From NVTR01 sp036480115 (GTDB taxonomy: Bacteria; Pseudomonadota; Alphaproteobacteria; Rhodobacterales; Rhodobacteraceae), in contig CBDDAE010000001.1 in the NCBI GenBank assembly GCA_965224795.1, positions 1,178,001 to 1,242,000 of the forward strand: a stretch of DNA of 64,000 bases, read 5' to 3'. Below are positions 53,929-63,184 of the stretch, one piece after another (position 1 is the stretch's first letter; each line of letters begins with the position of its first letter). The position numbers and the translations under genes were made by a program. The notes under the pieces were generated by a model. It was given only the letters and a program-made list of their open reading frames with translations. It made no database searches and was not told where the DNA came from.

Positions 53929-55782
53929 TTAACCTTTCGCATGAAAATAGTCGTACACGGTTTCGGCAAGTTTGTTTGATACCCCATCAACAGCTTTAAG
54001 GTCCGCCAATCCAGCACGCGACACTGCTTTGGCGCTACCAAAATGGGTTAGCAGTGCACGTTTTCGCGTAGCTCCTACACCGGGGACATCATCCAATGGT
54101 GTAGCCCCGATCGCTTTGGAACGTTTAGCGCGGTGCGTACCAATAGCAAAACGGTGTGCTTCATCGCGCATACGCTGGATGAAATACAAAACCGGATCAT
54201 TGTGTCGCAATGCAAACGGGCGCTGTCCTACCCGATGGAATTCTTCTTTGCCGGCATCGCGATCAACTCCCTTAGCGATACCAACCATGGGAATATCCTG
54301 TACACCCATGTCTGCCATGATTTCAGCCACCACCGACACCTGACCAGCCCCGCCATCAATCAACAGCAGATCAGGCCAAGTATCGCCGCTTCTGTCGGGG
54401 TCTTCTTTCTGCAATCGGCGAAAGCGACGTTTCAACACTTCTTTCATCATGCCAAAATCATCACCTGGCGTCAGGTCTTCACCACGAATGTTAAACTTGC
54501 GGTATTGGCTTTTGACAAAACCTTCCGACCCGGCGACTACCATGGCCCCCACCGCATGTGCCCCTTGTATGTGCGAATTGTCGTAGATTTCGATCCGCGC
54601 CGGGGGAGTATCCAGACCAAATGTCTCGGCCACGCCGGCCAGCAGTTTTGCCTGAGTCGCGGTTTCAGACATTTTTCGGGCTAGACTTTCATGGGCATTT
54701 CGCGCGGCCCCCATCACCAATTCTGCCTTCTCGCCGCGCAGGGGCACCACCAATTCGACCTTACGCCCGGCCTTTTGCCCCAGCGCATCTTGCATCAGAT
54801 CGGTGTCTTCTATGGGATGACTAAGCAGCACCAGCCGCGGCGGTTCCCGCTTATCGTAAAACTGACCAACAAATGCCTGCAGAACCTCGGCAGATTCAGC
54901 ACCAGAACCGGTACGCGGGTAATAGTCCCGATTACCCCAGTTTTGGTTGCCTCGAATGAAAAACACCTGAACGCATGCTTGACCACCCTGAATATGCAGG
55001 GCAATGACATCTGCCTCTGCCACACTGCGTGGATTGATGCCCTGGTTCTGTTGCACCTGAGTCAATGCCTTGATCCGGTCACGAAATACCGCCGCGCGTT
55101 CAAATTCCATCGCCTCACTTGCCTGGTCCATCTGAACCACTAGTTCGGCCTGAATTTTGGTTGATTTCCCTTGTAAAAATCGTTCTGCGTCCATCACCAG
55201 GTCAGAATAGTCCTTGTGGGAAATATGCCCGACACAGGGCCCCGCGCATCGCTTGATTTGATAAAGCAGACAAGGACGAGTGCGGGATTCTAAGGTTGCG
55301 TCCGTACAGTTTCGAAGCAGAAAAACCCGTTGCAACTGGTTTAGTGTTCGATTGACTGCCCCGGCATTGGCGAAGGGACCATAATAATCCCCTGCCTCTT
55401 TCTTTGCACCACGATGTTTTTTGATTTGCGGATACTCATGGGTCTTGGACACCAGAATGTTTGGGAATGATTTGTCGTCGCGTAACGAAACATTGTAGCG
55501 CGGTTTCAGTTGCTTGATCAGGTTTTGTTCCAGCAACAACGCCTCGGTTTCCGTGCGTGTGGTCAAAAACATCATCGAGGCTGTTGCACTGATCATTCGG
55601 CCGATGCGCACGGAATGACCGTTTGTGTTCGCGTAGTTTGACACCCTTTTCTTCAGGTTGCGGGCTTTACCGACATACAGCACGTCACCTTTTTCGCCGA
55701 GCATACGATATACCCCCGGCGAATTATCCAGTGTTTTGAGGTACGCCCGAATACATTCATGGCCTGTTGGTGACTTGGGCAT
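53929..55782 (-). CDS. uvrC: excinuclease ABC subunit C
   Basis: A 617-residue nuclease that cuts both sides of a lesion in nucleotide excision repair. It has the N-terminal GIY-YIG domain (SPGVYRMLGEKGDVLYVGKARNLKKRVSNY split here), a UVR domain, the RNase H-like C-terminal endonuclease and two HhH motifs (DDVPGVGATRKRALLTHFGS). The start is uncertain: ATG at 55782 is chosen; an in-frame GTG at 55800 would add six residues, and neither has a good ribosome site. Confidence 0.92.
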   Translation of the reverse strand: MPKSPTGHECIRAYLKTLDNSPGVYRMLGEKGDVLYVGKARNLKKRVSNYANTNGHSVRIGRMISATASMMFLTTRTETEALLLEQNLIKQLKPRYNVSLRDDKSFPNILVSKTHEYPQIKKHRGAKKEAGDYYGPFANAGAVNRTLNQLQRVFLLRNCTDATLESRTRPCLLYQIKRCAGPCVGHISHKDYSDLVMDAERFLQGKSTKIQAELVVQMDQASEAMEFERAAVFRDRIKALTQVQQNQGINPRSVAEADVIALHIQGGQACVQVFFIRGNQNWGNRDYYPRTGSGAESAEVLQAFVGQFYDKREPPRLVLLSHPIEDTDLMQDALGQKAGRKVELVVPLRGEKAELVMGAARNAHESLARKMSETATQAKLLAGVAETFGLDTPPARIEIYDNSHIQGAHAVGAMVVAGSEGFVKSQYRKFNIRGEDLTPGDDFGMMKEVLKRRFRRLQKEDPDRSGDTWPDLLLIDGGAGQVSVVAEIMADMGVQDIPMVGIAKGVDRDAGKEEFHRVGQRPFALRHNDPVLYFIQRMRDEAHRFAIGTHRAKRSKAIGATPLDDVPGVGATRKRALLTHFGSAKAVSRAGLADLKAVDGVSNKLAETVYDYFHAKG

Positions 55783-55880
55783 CAGTTGTTTTCGATCCAC
55801 ATTTTTGAAACACCAGGTGATTCCCGACTTGGCTGCAATCTAAAACGCCCCGAAGCAAGAGAAAAGCTGTCCACTAAACC

Positions 55881-55889
55881 TGTGGATAA
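55881..55889 (-). promoter_or_regulatory. DnaA box (TTATCCACA)
   Basis: Exact match to the TTATCCACA consensus on the minus strand, in the gap upstream of uvrC. A single box does not make an origin but could bind DnaA for regulation or be chance. Confidence 0.35.
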
Positions 55890-55949
55890 ACCTGGTGGTA
55901 AGTTTCGGGCATCCTGTATTTTTCGTTTGTTTTGGCCTGCTTCATTAGT

Positions 55950-55968
55950 TTGCCTAATAAATAGGCAA
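55950..55968. promoter_or_regulatory. operator-like inverted repeat TTGCCTA-N5-TAGGCAA
   Basis: Perfect seven-base arms around a five-base AT spacer (ATAAA) in the uvrC upstream region. It is a candidate binding site for a dimeric regulator. It has no T run, so it is not an evident terminator. Confidence 0.4.
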
Positions 55969-56112
55969 TATTGTAACTTACTGTTTTTATTAAGTATTAT
56001 TTTTGTTCGCATGCAAATCACTGAATTCATTGACTAAAAATAACCGTACGCCGCTGGAAAACTCAGCCGGTGCACAAGTCTGACGACTGGGCGCGATTAG
56101 GTCCGGTTAAAT

Positions 56113-56898
56113 TTAGCCATTTCCGATTATATCCGGCGTCTGCCAACCAAGGTGCTGACCCCCATCAACCAGCAATAATTGTCCGGTCACCGAAGGAACT
56201 TCCAAAAGGTAACGTAACGCCGCGGTGATATCTTCCGGATTGGCACCACGTTGCAATATCGTGTTGCTCCGAACCGCCCGGTAGTGTTCTTTTGACTGTT
56301 TACTGCCAATCAATGTCGGCCCTGGAGCAATGGCATTCACCCTAATTTTTGGGGCCAGGGCCTGTGCCGCTGTTTGGGTAAAGGCCCACAACCCCATCTT
56401 GGCAATTGTGTATGTCATGAATTCAGGGGTCAGCTTGTTTACTCGCTGATCAATCATATTCACCACAAGCGCCTGAGGCACCGGCTCTCCCTTGCTGTCT
56501 GGTAGAGGCTCTGCAACTTGACGGGCAAAAGCCTGTGTCAAAACAAATGGCGCGCGCAAATTTGAACCAATATGGCGATCCCAGCTTTCGCGCGTTGCAC
56601 TTTCCAAAGTGTCATACTCAAAAATTGAAGCATTATTCACCAGCACACTTAACGGGCCATCCAGCGCCTTGGTCGCCCGTTCCACCAAGCGTTCAATTCC
56701 TTCATCCACAAGAAGATCAGCCTGCAGTGCGACAGCATTTTGACCCAAGGCAGTGATTTCCTTTACCACCGAATTCGCGTCATCCTTAGAGGTAGCGTAA
56801 TGAACAACAACATCATAGCCACGCCCGGCCAAGCACAGCGCCATTGCCCTACCCAACCGTTTACCAGCACCTGTCACCAGCGCATTCTTTACCGTCAT
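56113..56898 (-). CDS. pteridine reductase-like short-chain dehydrogenase (FolM type)
   Basis: A 261-residue SDR. It has TGAGKRLGRAM (cofactor loop with arginine, as in pteridine reductases), NNAS, and YTIAK (catalytic Tyr and Lys). The usual catalytic serine is replaced by aspartate in VVNMIDQRV, which is a hallmark of the PTR1/FolM group. It may therefore reduce dihydropterins or dihydrobiopterin rather than ordinary alcohols. The ATG at 56898 is preferred over one at 56916. It follows the Ca/Na antiporter by 14 bases. Confidence 0.83.
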   Translation of the reverse strand: MTVKNALVTGAGKRLGRAMALCLAGRGYDVVVHYATSKDDANSVVKEITALGQNAVALQADLLVDEGIERLVERATKALDGPLSVLVNNASIFEYDTLESATRESWDRHIGSNLRAPFVLTQAFARQVAEPLPDSKGEPVPQALVVNMIDQRVNKLTPEFMTYTIAKMGLWAFTQTAAQALAPKIRVNAIAPGPTLIGSKQSKEHYRAVRSNTILQRGANPEDITAALRYLLEVPSVTGQLLLVDGGQHLGWQTPDIIGNG

Positions 56899-56912
56899 GT
56901 TACCAACCCCTG

Positions 56913-57863
56913 TCATTGCAAGACGCTAACAATATAAACGACATATAGCGTAGAAAATACCAGGCCCCAAATCCGCGAAATTCGCATACGGAAAAATACA
57001 AACGGGATTAGAAAGACAGACGCCGCGACCATAACCCAAAGATCAAAAGACAGGAGCCGTTGGTCAACCGGAATATCTCCAAAGAATGTTGCGACTCCAA
57101 TGATGCCCAGCAGGTTTGCCATATTTGAGCCGATAACATTCCCAAGCGCCACATCCGCTTGTTTTCTGAAGGCCGCCGAAATTGAAGTGGCAAGCTCGGG
57201 CAGTGAGGTACCGACAGCAACTAACGTCAGGCCAATTGTGGTTTCGCTAATGCTGTATTGGCGGGCAATATTTGTGGCACTATCCACCAGAATATCTGCC
57301 CCAAGCGGCAACCCGATCATCCCAAGCAACAAATAAATACCTATGCGCCACCAAGGAGCACCTGGATCAGCACCTTCCAAATCTTGATCACTATTGCTTA
57401 TGCCGATAGTAGGCCGGCGGGCTTGGCGAGCAACGTATATCGCGTGCCCCATGAAAAGTAGGTACATGCCTAACAACGCCATTCCGTGGATCCAAGTAAG
57501 CGGCGCAAACACCGCAAACACCACAAACAGCGCCGTGCCCACTAGCATCTGTAGGTAACTGCCCTTGGATTGCGAACTTGGACAACCAAGCCCCACTAAC
57601 AGCGCCGGAACCCCCAGTACCAGCAATACGTTGGCAATGTTTGAGCCAACCACATTCCCCACAGCAATGCCCGGGGCATTTTCACGTACTGCATTGATTG
57701 AGATCAGCAATTCCGGTGCCGAGGTACCAATCGCGACGATCGTCAGGCTGACAATCAGGGCCGGAACCCCCAACCGCAGGCTTACATTGACAGCGCCACG
57801 CACCAGCACATCGCCAGCCAAAACCAGGATGACCAGCCCAAGCGCGGCCCAGAGCATGTCCAT
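56913..57863 (-). CDS. calcium/sodium antiporter (CaCA family)
   Basis: A 316-residue inner membrane exchanger with about ten hydrophobic segments. The two alpha-repeats are visible: VAIGTSAPELLISI with GNVVGSNIANVLLVLG, and VAVGTSLPELATSI with GNVIGSNMANLLGIIG. The start is ATG at 57863; a TTG just upstream (57866) overlaps the preceding small gene. It probably shares a transcript with the SppA-like gene, the small zinc protein and the SDR. Confidence 0.88.
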   Translation of the reverse strand: MDMLWAALGLVILVLAGDVLVRGAVNVSLRLGVPALIVSLTIVAIGTSAPELLISINAVRENAPGIAVGNVVGSNIANVLLVLGVPALLVGLGCPSSQSKGSYLQMLVGTALFVVFAVFAPLTWIHGMALLGMYLLFMGHAIYVARQARRPTIGISNSDQDLEGADPGAPWWRIGIYLLLGMIGLPLGADILVDSATNIARQYSISETTIGLTLVAVGTSLPELATSISAAFRKQADVALGNVIGSNMANLLGIIGVATFFGDIPVDQRLLSFDLWVMVAASVFLIPFVFFRMRISRIWGLVFSTLYVVYIVSVLQ

Positions 57864-57866
57864 CAA

Positions 57867-58031
57867 TTAAATTTTCCCTGCAGTACAATCACATGGCTTT
57901 TTTGACAGCTTGTAACGTCCACATTTGGCGCATTTGGCCGCCTGCAATCGTTTTTGCCCCGGGAAACGTAGTTTACCAAACATCGCCATCGCCAGCATCC
58001 CGATCAAAAACAAAGTGACGGCTTTAGTCAT
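57867..58031 (-). CDS. small membrane protein with cysteine zinc-ribbon-like tail
   Basis: A 54-residue protein. MTKAVTLFLIGMLAMAMFG is a membrane helix or signal anchor, followed by a basic stretch and a CAKCGRYKLSKKPCDC block whose CxxC and CxC could hold one zinc ion. It fills the gap exactly between sppA-like (three bases away) and the antiporter (three bases away), so it is a real gene in an operon. Function unknown. Confidence 0.7.
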   Translation of the reverse strand: MTKAVTLFLIGMLAMAMFGKLRFPGQKRLQAAKCAKCGRYKLSKKPCDCTAGKI

Positions 58032-58034
58032 GTA

Positions 58035-58841
58035 TTACAGTCCGAAACGGGCGAAATGGGCCCGCTCATCCAGCGAAACAAGTGCATCATCAACCATCTG
58101 AGCACCAAAACGCGATAACAGCCGGCGTTTCTGTCCGTAGGGTACCAGCTGAACCTTATCGCCAAATACTTCTTTCATTTTTGGCACTAGGTGGCCAATA
58201 CCATCCGCCAGGCCCAGATCAACCCCGATCTGCCCGACCCAGAATTCACCGGTAAAAATTTCCTTTTTTGCCGATATCTTATCGCCACGTCGGGTTTTGA
58301 TCTGGTCGATGAAGGTTGTGTGCATCTGGTCGAGAATAGACTTCAGCCGCTTCACATCCGCAGCCTTTTCAACCTGAAACGGATCCAACATACTTTTGGA
58401 TTTCCCGGCCGTATAGACCCGCCGATCAATGCCGTGGCGTCCCATCAGTTCGTGAAAGCCGAAATTTGACGAAATAACACCGATAGAGCCAACAACCGAA
58501 CTGGGATCAATCCAAATTTCGTCGGCCGCAGATGCCAGCCAATAGCCTCCGGATGCCGCCACATCTTCCACAAAAGCATAGACCGGAATACCGCGTTCTT
58601 TTGCCAGGCGGCGAATGCGGGCACTGATCAGCGACGATTGCACCGGCGAGCCACCAGGGGAATTGATAGAAAGGGCGACAGCCACTGGTTTTCGACGCTT
58701 GAAAGCGCGTTCAATTATCGGAGCCAGCCCGATATCGTTCAGGGCCGTTCCACGACCGCCCGCAGCGATAACGCCATTCAGCCGGATAACCGACACGGTT
58801 GGCGGTGTTTTTACAAATGGGATCCAACGTTTCATGTCCAT
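58035..58841 (-). CDS. S49-family signal peptide peptidase-like protein (SppA)
   Basis: A 268-residue serine protease of the short SppA type. It has SINSPGGSPVQSS and the catalytic serine region DVAASGGYWLASAADEIW. It should degrade cleaved signal peptides or membrane proteins. AGGAG lies nine bases before ATG 58841. The frame extends upstream to 58940 but without a ribosome site. Confidence 0.87.
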   Translation of the reverse strand: MDMKRWIPFVKTPPTVSVIRLNGVIAAGGRGTALNDIGLAPIIERAFKRRKPVAVALSINSPGGSPVQSSLISARIRRLAKERGIPVYAFVEDVAASGGYWLASAADEIWIDPSSVVGSIGVISSNFGFHELMGRHGIDRRVYTAGKSKSMLDPFQVEKAADVKRLKSILDQMHTTFIDQIKTRRGDKISAKKEIFTGEFWVGQIGVDLGLADGIGHLVPKMKEVFGDKVQLVPYGQKRRLLSRFGAQMVDDALVSLDERAHFARFGL

Positions 58842-58905
58842 GATGTAAGGCTCCTGTACCAGATGAACAAGTTGAAGAACCTGCAAGCCGGAAAATGCGC
58901 CGGTG

Positions 58906-59829
58906 TCAGGTCGGTTTTTTGATATGAAAGGCCATGTCACCCAGTTCCTTCAACAGGTTTTCTCCCACAGTCAAATCTGCATTTAGTAGGGGCGGGCAAA
59001 GGTTAAGCCAGCGGCTATCTGAATAGGTCACAGCAAGTATGGATTTTAGTGCAGGGACGAGGCCCGCAGCTTGAACAATGGCGCGAAACTGATTGGCCTG
59101 AATGTCTTGCTCCCTCATTTGATCCCCTGCCCGTTTGCCATCATAGATCGCCCGAATGGCAGCGGCGTTTAGATTAAGGGTAGCAGAAATGCAGCCTGCC
59201 CCACCATTGTCCAGTGCTTTGGCAAGCAAACCTTCTGTTCCTGGAAAAACTGAAATGCCGGGGGCGGCATCAATAACCGCTTTGGTATTTTGCCAGTTTC
59301 CAGTGCTGTCTTTGTAGGCCGTAATATTATCCGGATAGGCTTGATTTAGGCGCGCCGCCAATGCCGGAGAAATTGCCACGCCTGAATTTTGCGGAATATT
59401 ATAAAGGCATATTCGCAAATCATTGCAGCCAACCTGTTCTAAAAGGGTTGAATAATACCGAAAATGGCCGTCTTCAACGGCGTCTTTGAAGAAAAACGAT
59501 GGCAGTACCATAACCGTTTTCACGCCTAGCTGAACCGCGTGCCGGGTCAAGCTGACCGTTTCGGCCAGGGAGGTAAGACCAGTACCGGGCATCAAGACAG
59601 CCGGGGAAATACCCATGGCAACCAGCAATTCCAGCGCCGCCATACGGGCCTGACTGGAAACCGACAGGGCCTCACCTGTGGTACCAAAGGGCGACAAAAA
59701 ATGCGCGCCCTGATCCAAAACCCATTTGGCATGGGCCACCCAAATATCTGATGCGATGGAACCATCCGCTTCAAACGGGGTTAAAATCGGGGCAATGACG
59801 CCCTGTAAACGCTGCATTTTAATTTTCAT
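58906..59829 (-). CDS. dihydrodipicolinate synthase-family aldolase/lyase
   Basis: A 307-residue TIM-barrel protein of the DapA/NanA family. Features are the PFGTTGEALSVS loop, YNIPQNSG (active Tyr) and AYKDSTGNW (Schiff-base Lys). The specific reaction (4-hydroxy-tetrahydrodipicolinate synthase, keto-sugar acid aldolase or similar) cannot be fixed. The ATG at 59829 is chosen; an ATG at 59817 is an alternative. Confidence 0.82.
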   Translation of the reverse strand: MKIKMQRLQGVIAPILTPFEADGSIASDIWVAHAKWVLDQGAHFLSPFGTTGEALSVSSQARMAALELLVAMGISPAVLMPGTGLTSLAETVSLTRHAVQLGVKTVMVLPSFFFKDAVEDGHFRYYSTLLEQVGCNDLRICLYNIPQNSGVAISPALAARLNQAYPDNITAYKDSTGNWQNTKAVIDAAPGISVFPGTEGLLAKALDNGGAGCISATLNLNAAAIRAIYDGKRAGDQMREQDIQANQFRAIVQAAGLVPALKSILAVTYSDSRWLNLCPPLLNADLTVGENLLKELGDMAFHIKKPT

Positions 59830-59932
59830 CCCCGCTAAATTCGCCCCTGAAAACACCTTACTCGGACGCAATTGTGACACAGTACCCGGCCAGTGTCAGG
59901 CAACTCTTTCTATCTGCTCGATGAGGGATGTC

Positions 59933-60583
59933 ATGTCTGCACGTGTCCTAAAACCGGCTTTATTGCTGTTCATTATTGCTGTCCTGTCAAACCTGCCGTC
60001 ACAGTCGGCAGCCCAGAGCTGTGCCCGCTCCAGCCTGCCGACAAGTGCTGCTAGCATTGTTCCAACAAACAACCCAGATCAAACGCTTTTCAACCGCGCT
60101 GTTTTGTCTGAGGTAAATTTTGAACGCTGCCGCGCCGGCCTGTCACCGCTAAGATCATCAAATGGCCTGATCACCGTTGCTGGCAACCACGCGAAATGGA
60201 TGGCTAAACGGGGCGCATTAAGTCACCAATCGACGGTTCGGGGCCAATCCACTGTGCAACAGCGGGTACTTGCTTCCGGCTTGAACGCTCGCAGGGGGTC
60301 CGAAAACATTGGTAACTTGCCACGTTTCCAGTTTGGGGGATCTCGTCGGATACAAGTGAACAGTATGTCACGTTGTGAGTTTTCAACAGTAACGGGTCGC
60401 AAAATTGCGCCCCACAGCTATGCGTCACTGGCCAATCAAATTGTTGACATGTGGATGCGCTCCAAAGACCATCGTAAAAATGTGCTGGATCGCAATGTCA
60501 ATTCCGTTGGGGCCGCATTGGGGTTTGACACAAAAGGCTCATACTGCGGGCAATTTTTCTTGTCCCAAAATTTCGCTGGATAA
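59933..60583 (+). CDS. secreted CAP (SCP/PR1) domain protein
   Basis: A 216-residue exported protein with a signal peptide (about 1-28, LLLFIIAVLSNLPSQSAAQS). A CAP domain follows: NHAKWMAKRGALSHQS, SENIGN, and VDMWMRSKDHRKNVLD, ending in CGQFFLSQNFAG. Function in bacteria is mostly unknown; envelope or extracellular. The ATG at 59933 follows GAGGGATG. Confidence 0.82.
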   Translation: MSARVLKPALLLFIIAVLSNLPSQSAAQSCARSSLPTSAASIVPTNNPDQTLFNRAVLSEVNFERCRAGLSPLRSSNGLITVAGNHAKWMAKRGALSHQSTVRGQSTVQQRVLASGLNARRGSENIGNLPRFQFGGSRRIQVNSMSRCEFSTVTGRKIAPHSYASLANQIVDMWMRSKDHRKNVLDRNVNSVGAALGFDTKGSYCGQFFLSQNFAG

Positions 60584-60657
60584 AAACCCGTTTTTACTAC
60601 AGGATCGCCAACCTGTTAGCGGAGCATTTGTTCCGCCTGGTAATTTTGGGGTAAATC

Positions 60658-61755
60658 ATGGATTTTGCTCGATTTTTTGGCACTTCCCGCGTTATTAAAC
60701 CAGCGTTTCTTGCAGCGCTTTTTCTTTCATTCACAGGCTTAGCTCAGCCGGTTGCAGCTGTTAGCTTTGTCGGTGGCGGTGATCCGCCAATTGACCCACA
60801 GCCCACCAAACCCAGTGGCCCCGGCATTCCTTATATTTCGGGTCGGGTCGGCCCGGCGCGCGCAACAGCAGAACCGCCCACTGGCAATGTCGTGCCTGAC
60901 GATTTTTGTTTGCCCGGCAAATTTGACGATTGCGGCACGCATTTGCGTGATGCTGGCGATCTGTCTCCGGTTCCCGTTGACGGGCCGCTTTTCGTTGGCC
61001 GAGACAATTCTGCATTTGCCCAAGCCCGCCAAGGTGTTTGGATTAATGGCCAGTCCCGGCAGACAGACCTGAATTCTGGTGCCGAACAACGCGCTTTAAC
61101 GTCATTTTCAGTAGGCGGTGACCGGCGCGTCGGTGAGGGCTTTGCAATAGGTGCAATGGTGGTCAGCAATAATCTGACAACAGATTTCACAATAACCGGC
61201 ATCAGAGACGCCGAATCCGGTATTCAGGCTGGCCCGTATTTCGCCTACCGCCTGTCTGAAACCCTAATACTGGATGGGCGTATCGTATATGGTGTTTCCA
61301 ATCATACTGTTACGATGGCCGGGGTGACCACAGGAAATTATGAAAGTCAGGGCGGATACGGCGCACTGCGCGTATCTGGGACCTACGATCGGGGCAACTG
61401 GCGTTTGCACCCGTCCCTTGAATTTGCAACCCTTTTTCAAGACAGCGAATTTTACCTGGATACTTTGCGTGGTCCCATTGCTGCGGGGTCAGCTAGCGAC
61501 ACATTCGCAACCGCTTCTATTCTGGCCTACTACAACCAACTAAGTTTGGGGAACGGTACACTTGATCCTTACATCGGCCTAGAAGCCAGCCAGCCGATCA
61601 GCGGTGGAGGCAACGTCTTTGGCACCTTTCGTGCTGGTATGGCGATGACATTGGGCAATGGCGCAATATTGAATTTCGATTTTGCCCATGGCGCAATCGG
61701 GCTGTCCAACACAAGGGACCGGTTGATATCGTTGCGCCTGGAAATCCCGCTTTGA
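60658..61755 (+). CDS. autotransporter-like outer-membrane barrel protein
   Basis: A 365-residue exported protein with a signal peptide (about 1-34) and a proline-rich stretch (DPPIDPQPTKPSGPGIP), then a short CLPGKFDDC loop, then a C-terminal region of repeated amphipathic strands (SFSVGGDRRVGEGFAIGAMV, AGPYFAYRLSETLILDGRIV, ending LISLRLEIPL). The pattern resembles an autotransporter beta-barrel without a large passenger. Function unknown. Confidence 0.65.
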   Translation: MDFARFFGTSRVIKPAFLAALFLSFTGLAQPVAAVSFVGGGDPPIDPQPTKPSGPGIPYISGRVGPARATAEPPTGNVVPDDFCLPGKFDDCGTHLRDAGDLSPVPVDGPLFVGRDNSAFAQARQGVWINGQSRQTDLNSGAEQRALTSFSVGGDRRVGEGFAIGAMVVSNNLTTDFTITGIRDAESGIQAGPYFAYRLSETLILDGRIVYGVSNHTVTMAGVTTGNYESQGGYGALRVSGTYDRGNWRLHPSLEFATLFQDSEFYLDTLRGPIAAGSASDTFATASILAYYNQLSLGNGTLDPYIGLEASQPISGGGNVFGTFRAGMAMTLGNGAILNFDFAHGAIGLSNTRDRLISLRLEIPL

Positions 61756-61764
61756 ACCAATTGG

Positions 61765-61802
61765 CCGACAAAACAGGCTAATTCAACGGCTTGTTTTGTC
61801 GG
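61765..61802 (+). terminator. long hairpin after the barrel-protein gene
   Basis: Fourteen-base arms (61765-61778 and 61789-61802, CCGACAAAACA with TGTTTTGTCGG) match with one G-U pair; the loop is ten bases. No T run follows, so it could be a terminator without a U tract or a processing or attenuation structure. It lies nine bases past the stop. Confidence 0.55.
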
Positions 61803-61956
61803 ATTAGCCCAACTGAAAAGTTCGTTACTCCGGCAATTACTTCCTGCAGTTAACATCTAAAATTTTGGTGTGATCTCTGCGTGGCCAAGTTAATTGCAAT
61901 GGCACTGTGAATCACGCTATCAACGTCTGATAATAATTTACCATCAGGGAGAAACC

Positions 61957-63165
61957 ATGAAACATATAGTATCAGGGGGCGTTGCTGCCCTTGCCATGAC
62001 CGCCTTTGCGTTTGGCGCATCGGCGGAATCGATTGTGTTAGGCGCTGCTGTCTCACAATCGGGCAAATATTCAACCAACGGCGAACACACAATGAACGGC
62101 TACAACATGGCGGCCGATATGATCAACGCCGCAGGTGGCATTGATGTTGGCGGCACCATGTACACCATCGAAATCAAATACTACGACGACGAAAGCACAC
62201 CAGCACGTGGGGCTGAACTGGCCGAACGGCTGATTAGCCAGGACGGCGTGAAATTCCTGCTTGGGCCATATTCGTCGGGCCTAACCAAGGCGATTGCACC
62301 GGTAACGGAAAAGCATGGTGTGCCCATGGTGGAAGCTAACGGTGCTTCCCGTTCACTATTCACCAATGGCTATGAATACCTGTTTGCTGTACTGTCCACA
62401 TCTGAACAGTATCTGGCATCGTCAATCACATTAGCCGCCGAAAAGGCCGTAGCCGATGGCCGCGATCCTGCAACACTGAAGATCGCGATGGCATTTGAAA
62501 ACGATCCGTTCAGCCAAGATATTCGTGCCGGTGTGATGGCTGATGCCGCAACATATGGCATGCAGATCATCATTGATGACAAGCTGCCCAAAGACCTGAG
62601 CGATATGACACCAACCCTGACCAAGGTTCGCGCACTTCAGCCCGATCTGTTGGTTGTTTCGGGACATTCCAAAGGTGCGGTAACCGCAATCCGCCAGATC
62701 AATGAGCAAAATATCTATGTGCCCATGCTGGCCATGACCCATTGCGATAGTGCTGATATCATTGGTAAATTCGGTGATGGCGCGGAAAACACCCTGTGCG
62801 CATCACAGTGGGCTCCAACGCTGACTTATCAAGATGATCTGATGGGATCCGCCGCTGATTTTGCCAGTAATTTTGAAACCCGCTTTGGCTATGCACCGCC
62901 TTACCAGGCCGCTGAATCAGCCGCAGCCGTAATGGTGTTTGCAGATGCGTTCACCCGCGCTGGTTCCACCGATCAGGCAGCTGTTCGTGACGCGCTGTCA
63001 GCCACCGACATGCAAACATTTTACGGTAACGTAAAGTTTGATGACACAGGCAAGAACACAGCCAAGCCAATGGTTTTGTTCCAGGTTCAGGGCGGCGCAC
63101 TTAAGGTCGTTGGTCCGACACAGTGGGCCGAGTCAGAGATCGTTCACCCGCGCCCCGCCAACTAG
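61957..63165 (+). CDS. branched-chain amino-acid-type ABC transporter, substrate-binding protein
   Basis: A 402-residue periplasmic binding protein with a signal peptide (MKHIVSGGVAALAMTAFAFG, cleavage near 24). It belongs to the LivJ-like family (peripla_BP_6) with VSQSGKYSTNGEHTMNGYN near the start. The ATG at 61957 follows AGGGAGAAACC. It precedes the permease gene; the ligand is not determinable. Confidence 0.88.
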   Translation: MKHIVSGGVAALAMTAFAFGASAESIVLGAAVSQSGKYSTNGEHTMNGYNMAADMINAAGGIDVGGTMYTIEIKYYDDESTPARGAELAERLISQDGVKFLLGPYSSGLTKAIAPVTEKHGVPMVEANGASRSLFTNGYEYLFAVLSTSEQYLASSITLAAEKAVADGRDPATLKIAMAFENDPFSQDIRAGVMADAATYGMQIIIDDKLPKDLSDMTPTLTKVRALQPDLLVVSGHSKGAVTAIRQINEQNIYVPMLAMTHCDSADIIGKFGDGAENTLCASQWAPTLTYQDDLMGSAADFASNFETRFGYAPPYQAAESAAAVMVFADAFTRAGSTDQAAVRDALSATDMQTFYGNVKFDDTGKNTAKPMVLFQVQGGALKVVGPTQWAESEIVHPRPAN

Positions 63166-63184
63166 GCTACGGGTTAGAAAATTG

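Larger units (their letters stand above)
55801..56112. other. AT-rich intergenic region upstream of uvrC
   Basis: About 312 bases with no credible gene. It lies upstream of uvrC and downstream of the SDR gene, so it probably holds the uvrC operon promoter. It contains a perfect DnaA box and an inverted repeat, both listed separately, and a strongly AT-rich tract near 55970-56010. Confidence 0.5.

Noticed and set aside
55786..56037. 83-codon plus-strand frame in the uvrC upstream region
   Set aside because: No ribosome site, odd composition and in an AT-rich intergenic stretch likely to be regulatory.
55801..56112. Chromosome replication origin at the DnaA box
   Set aside because: Only one good box, no cluster, and no origin-linked genes nearby.
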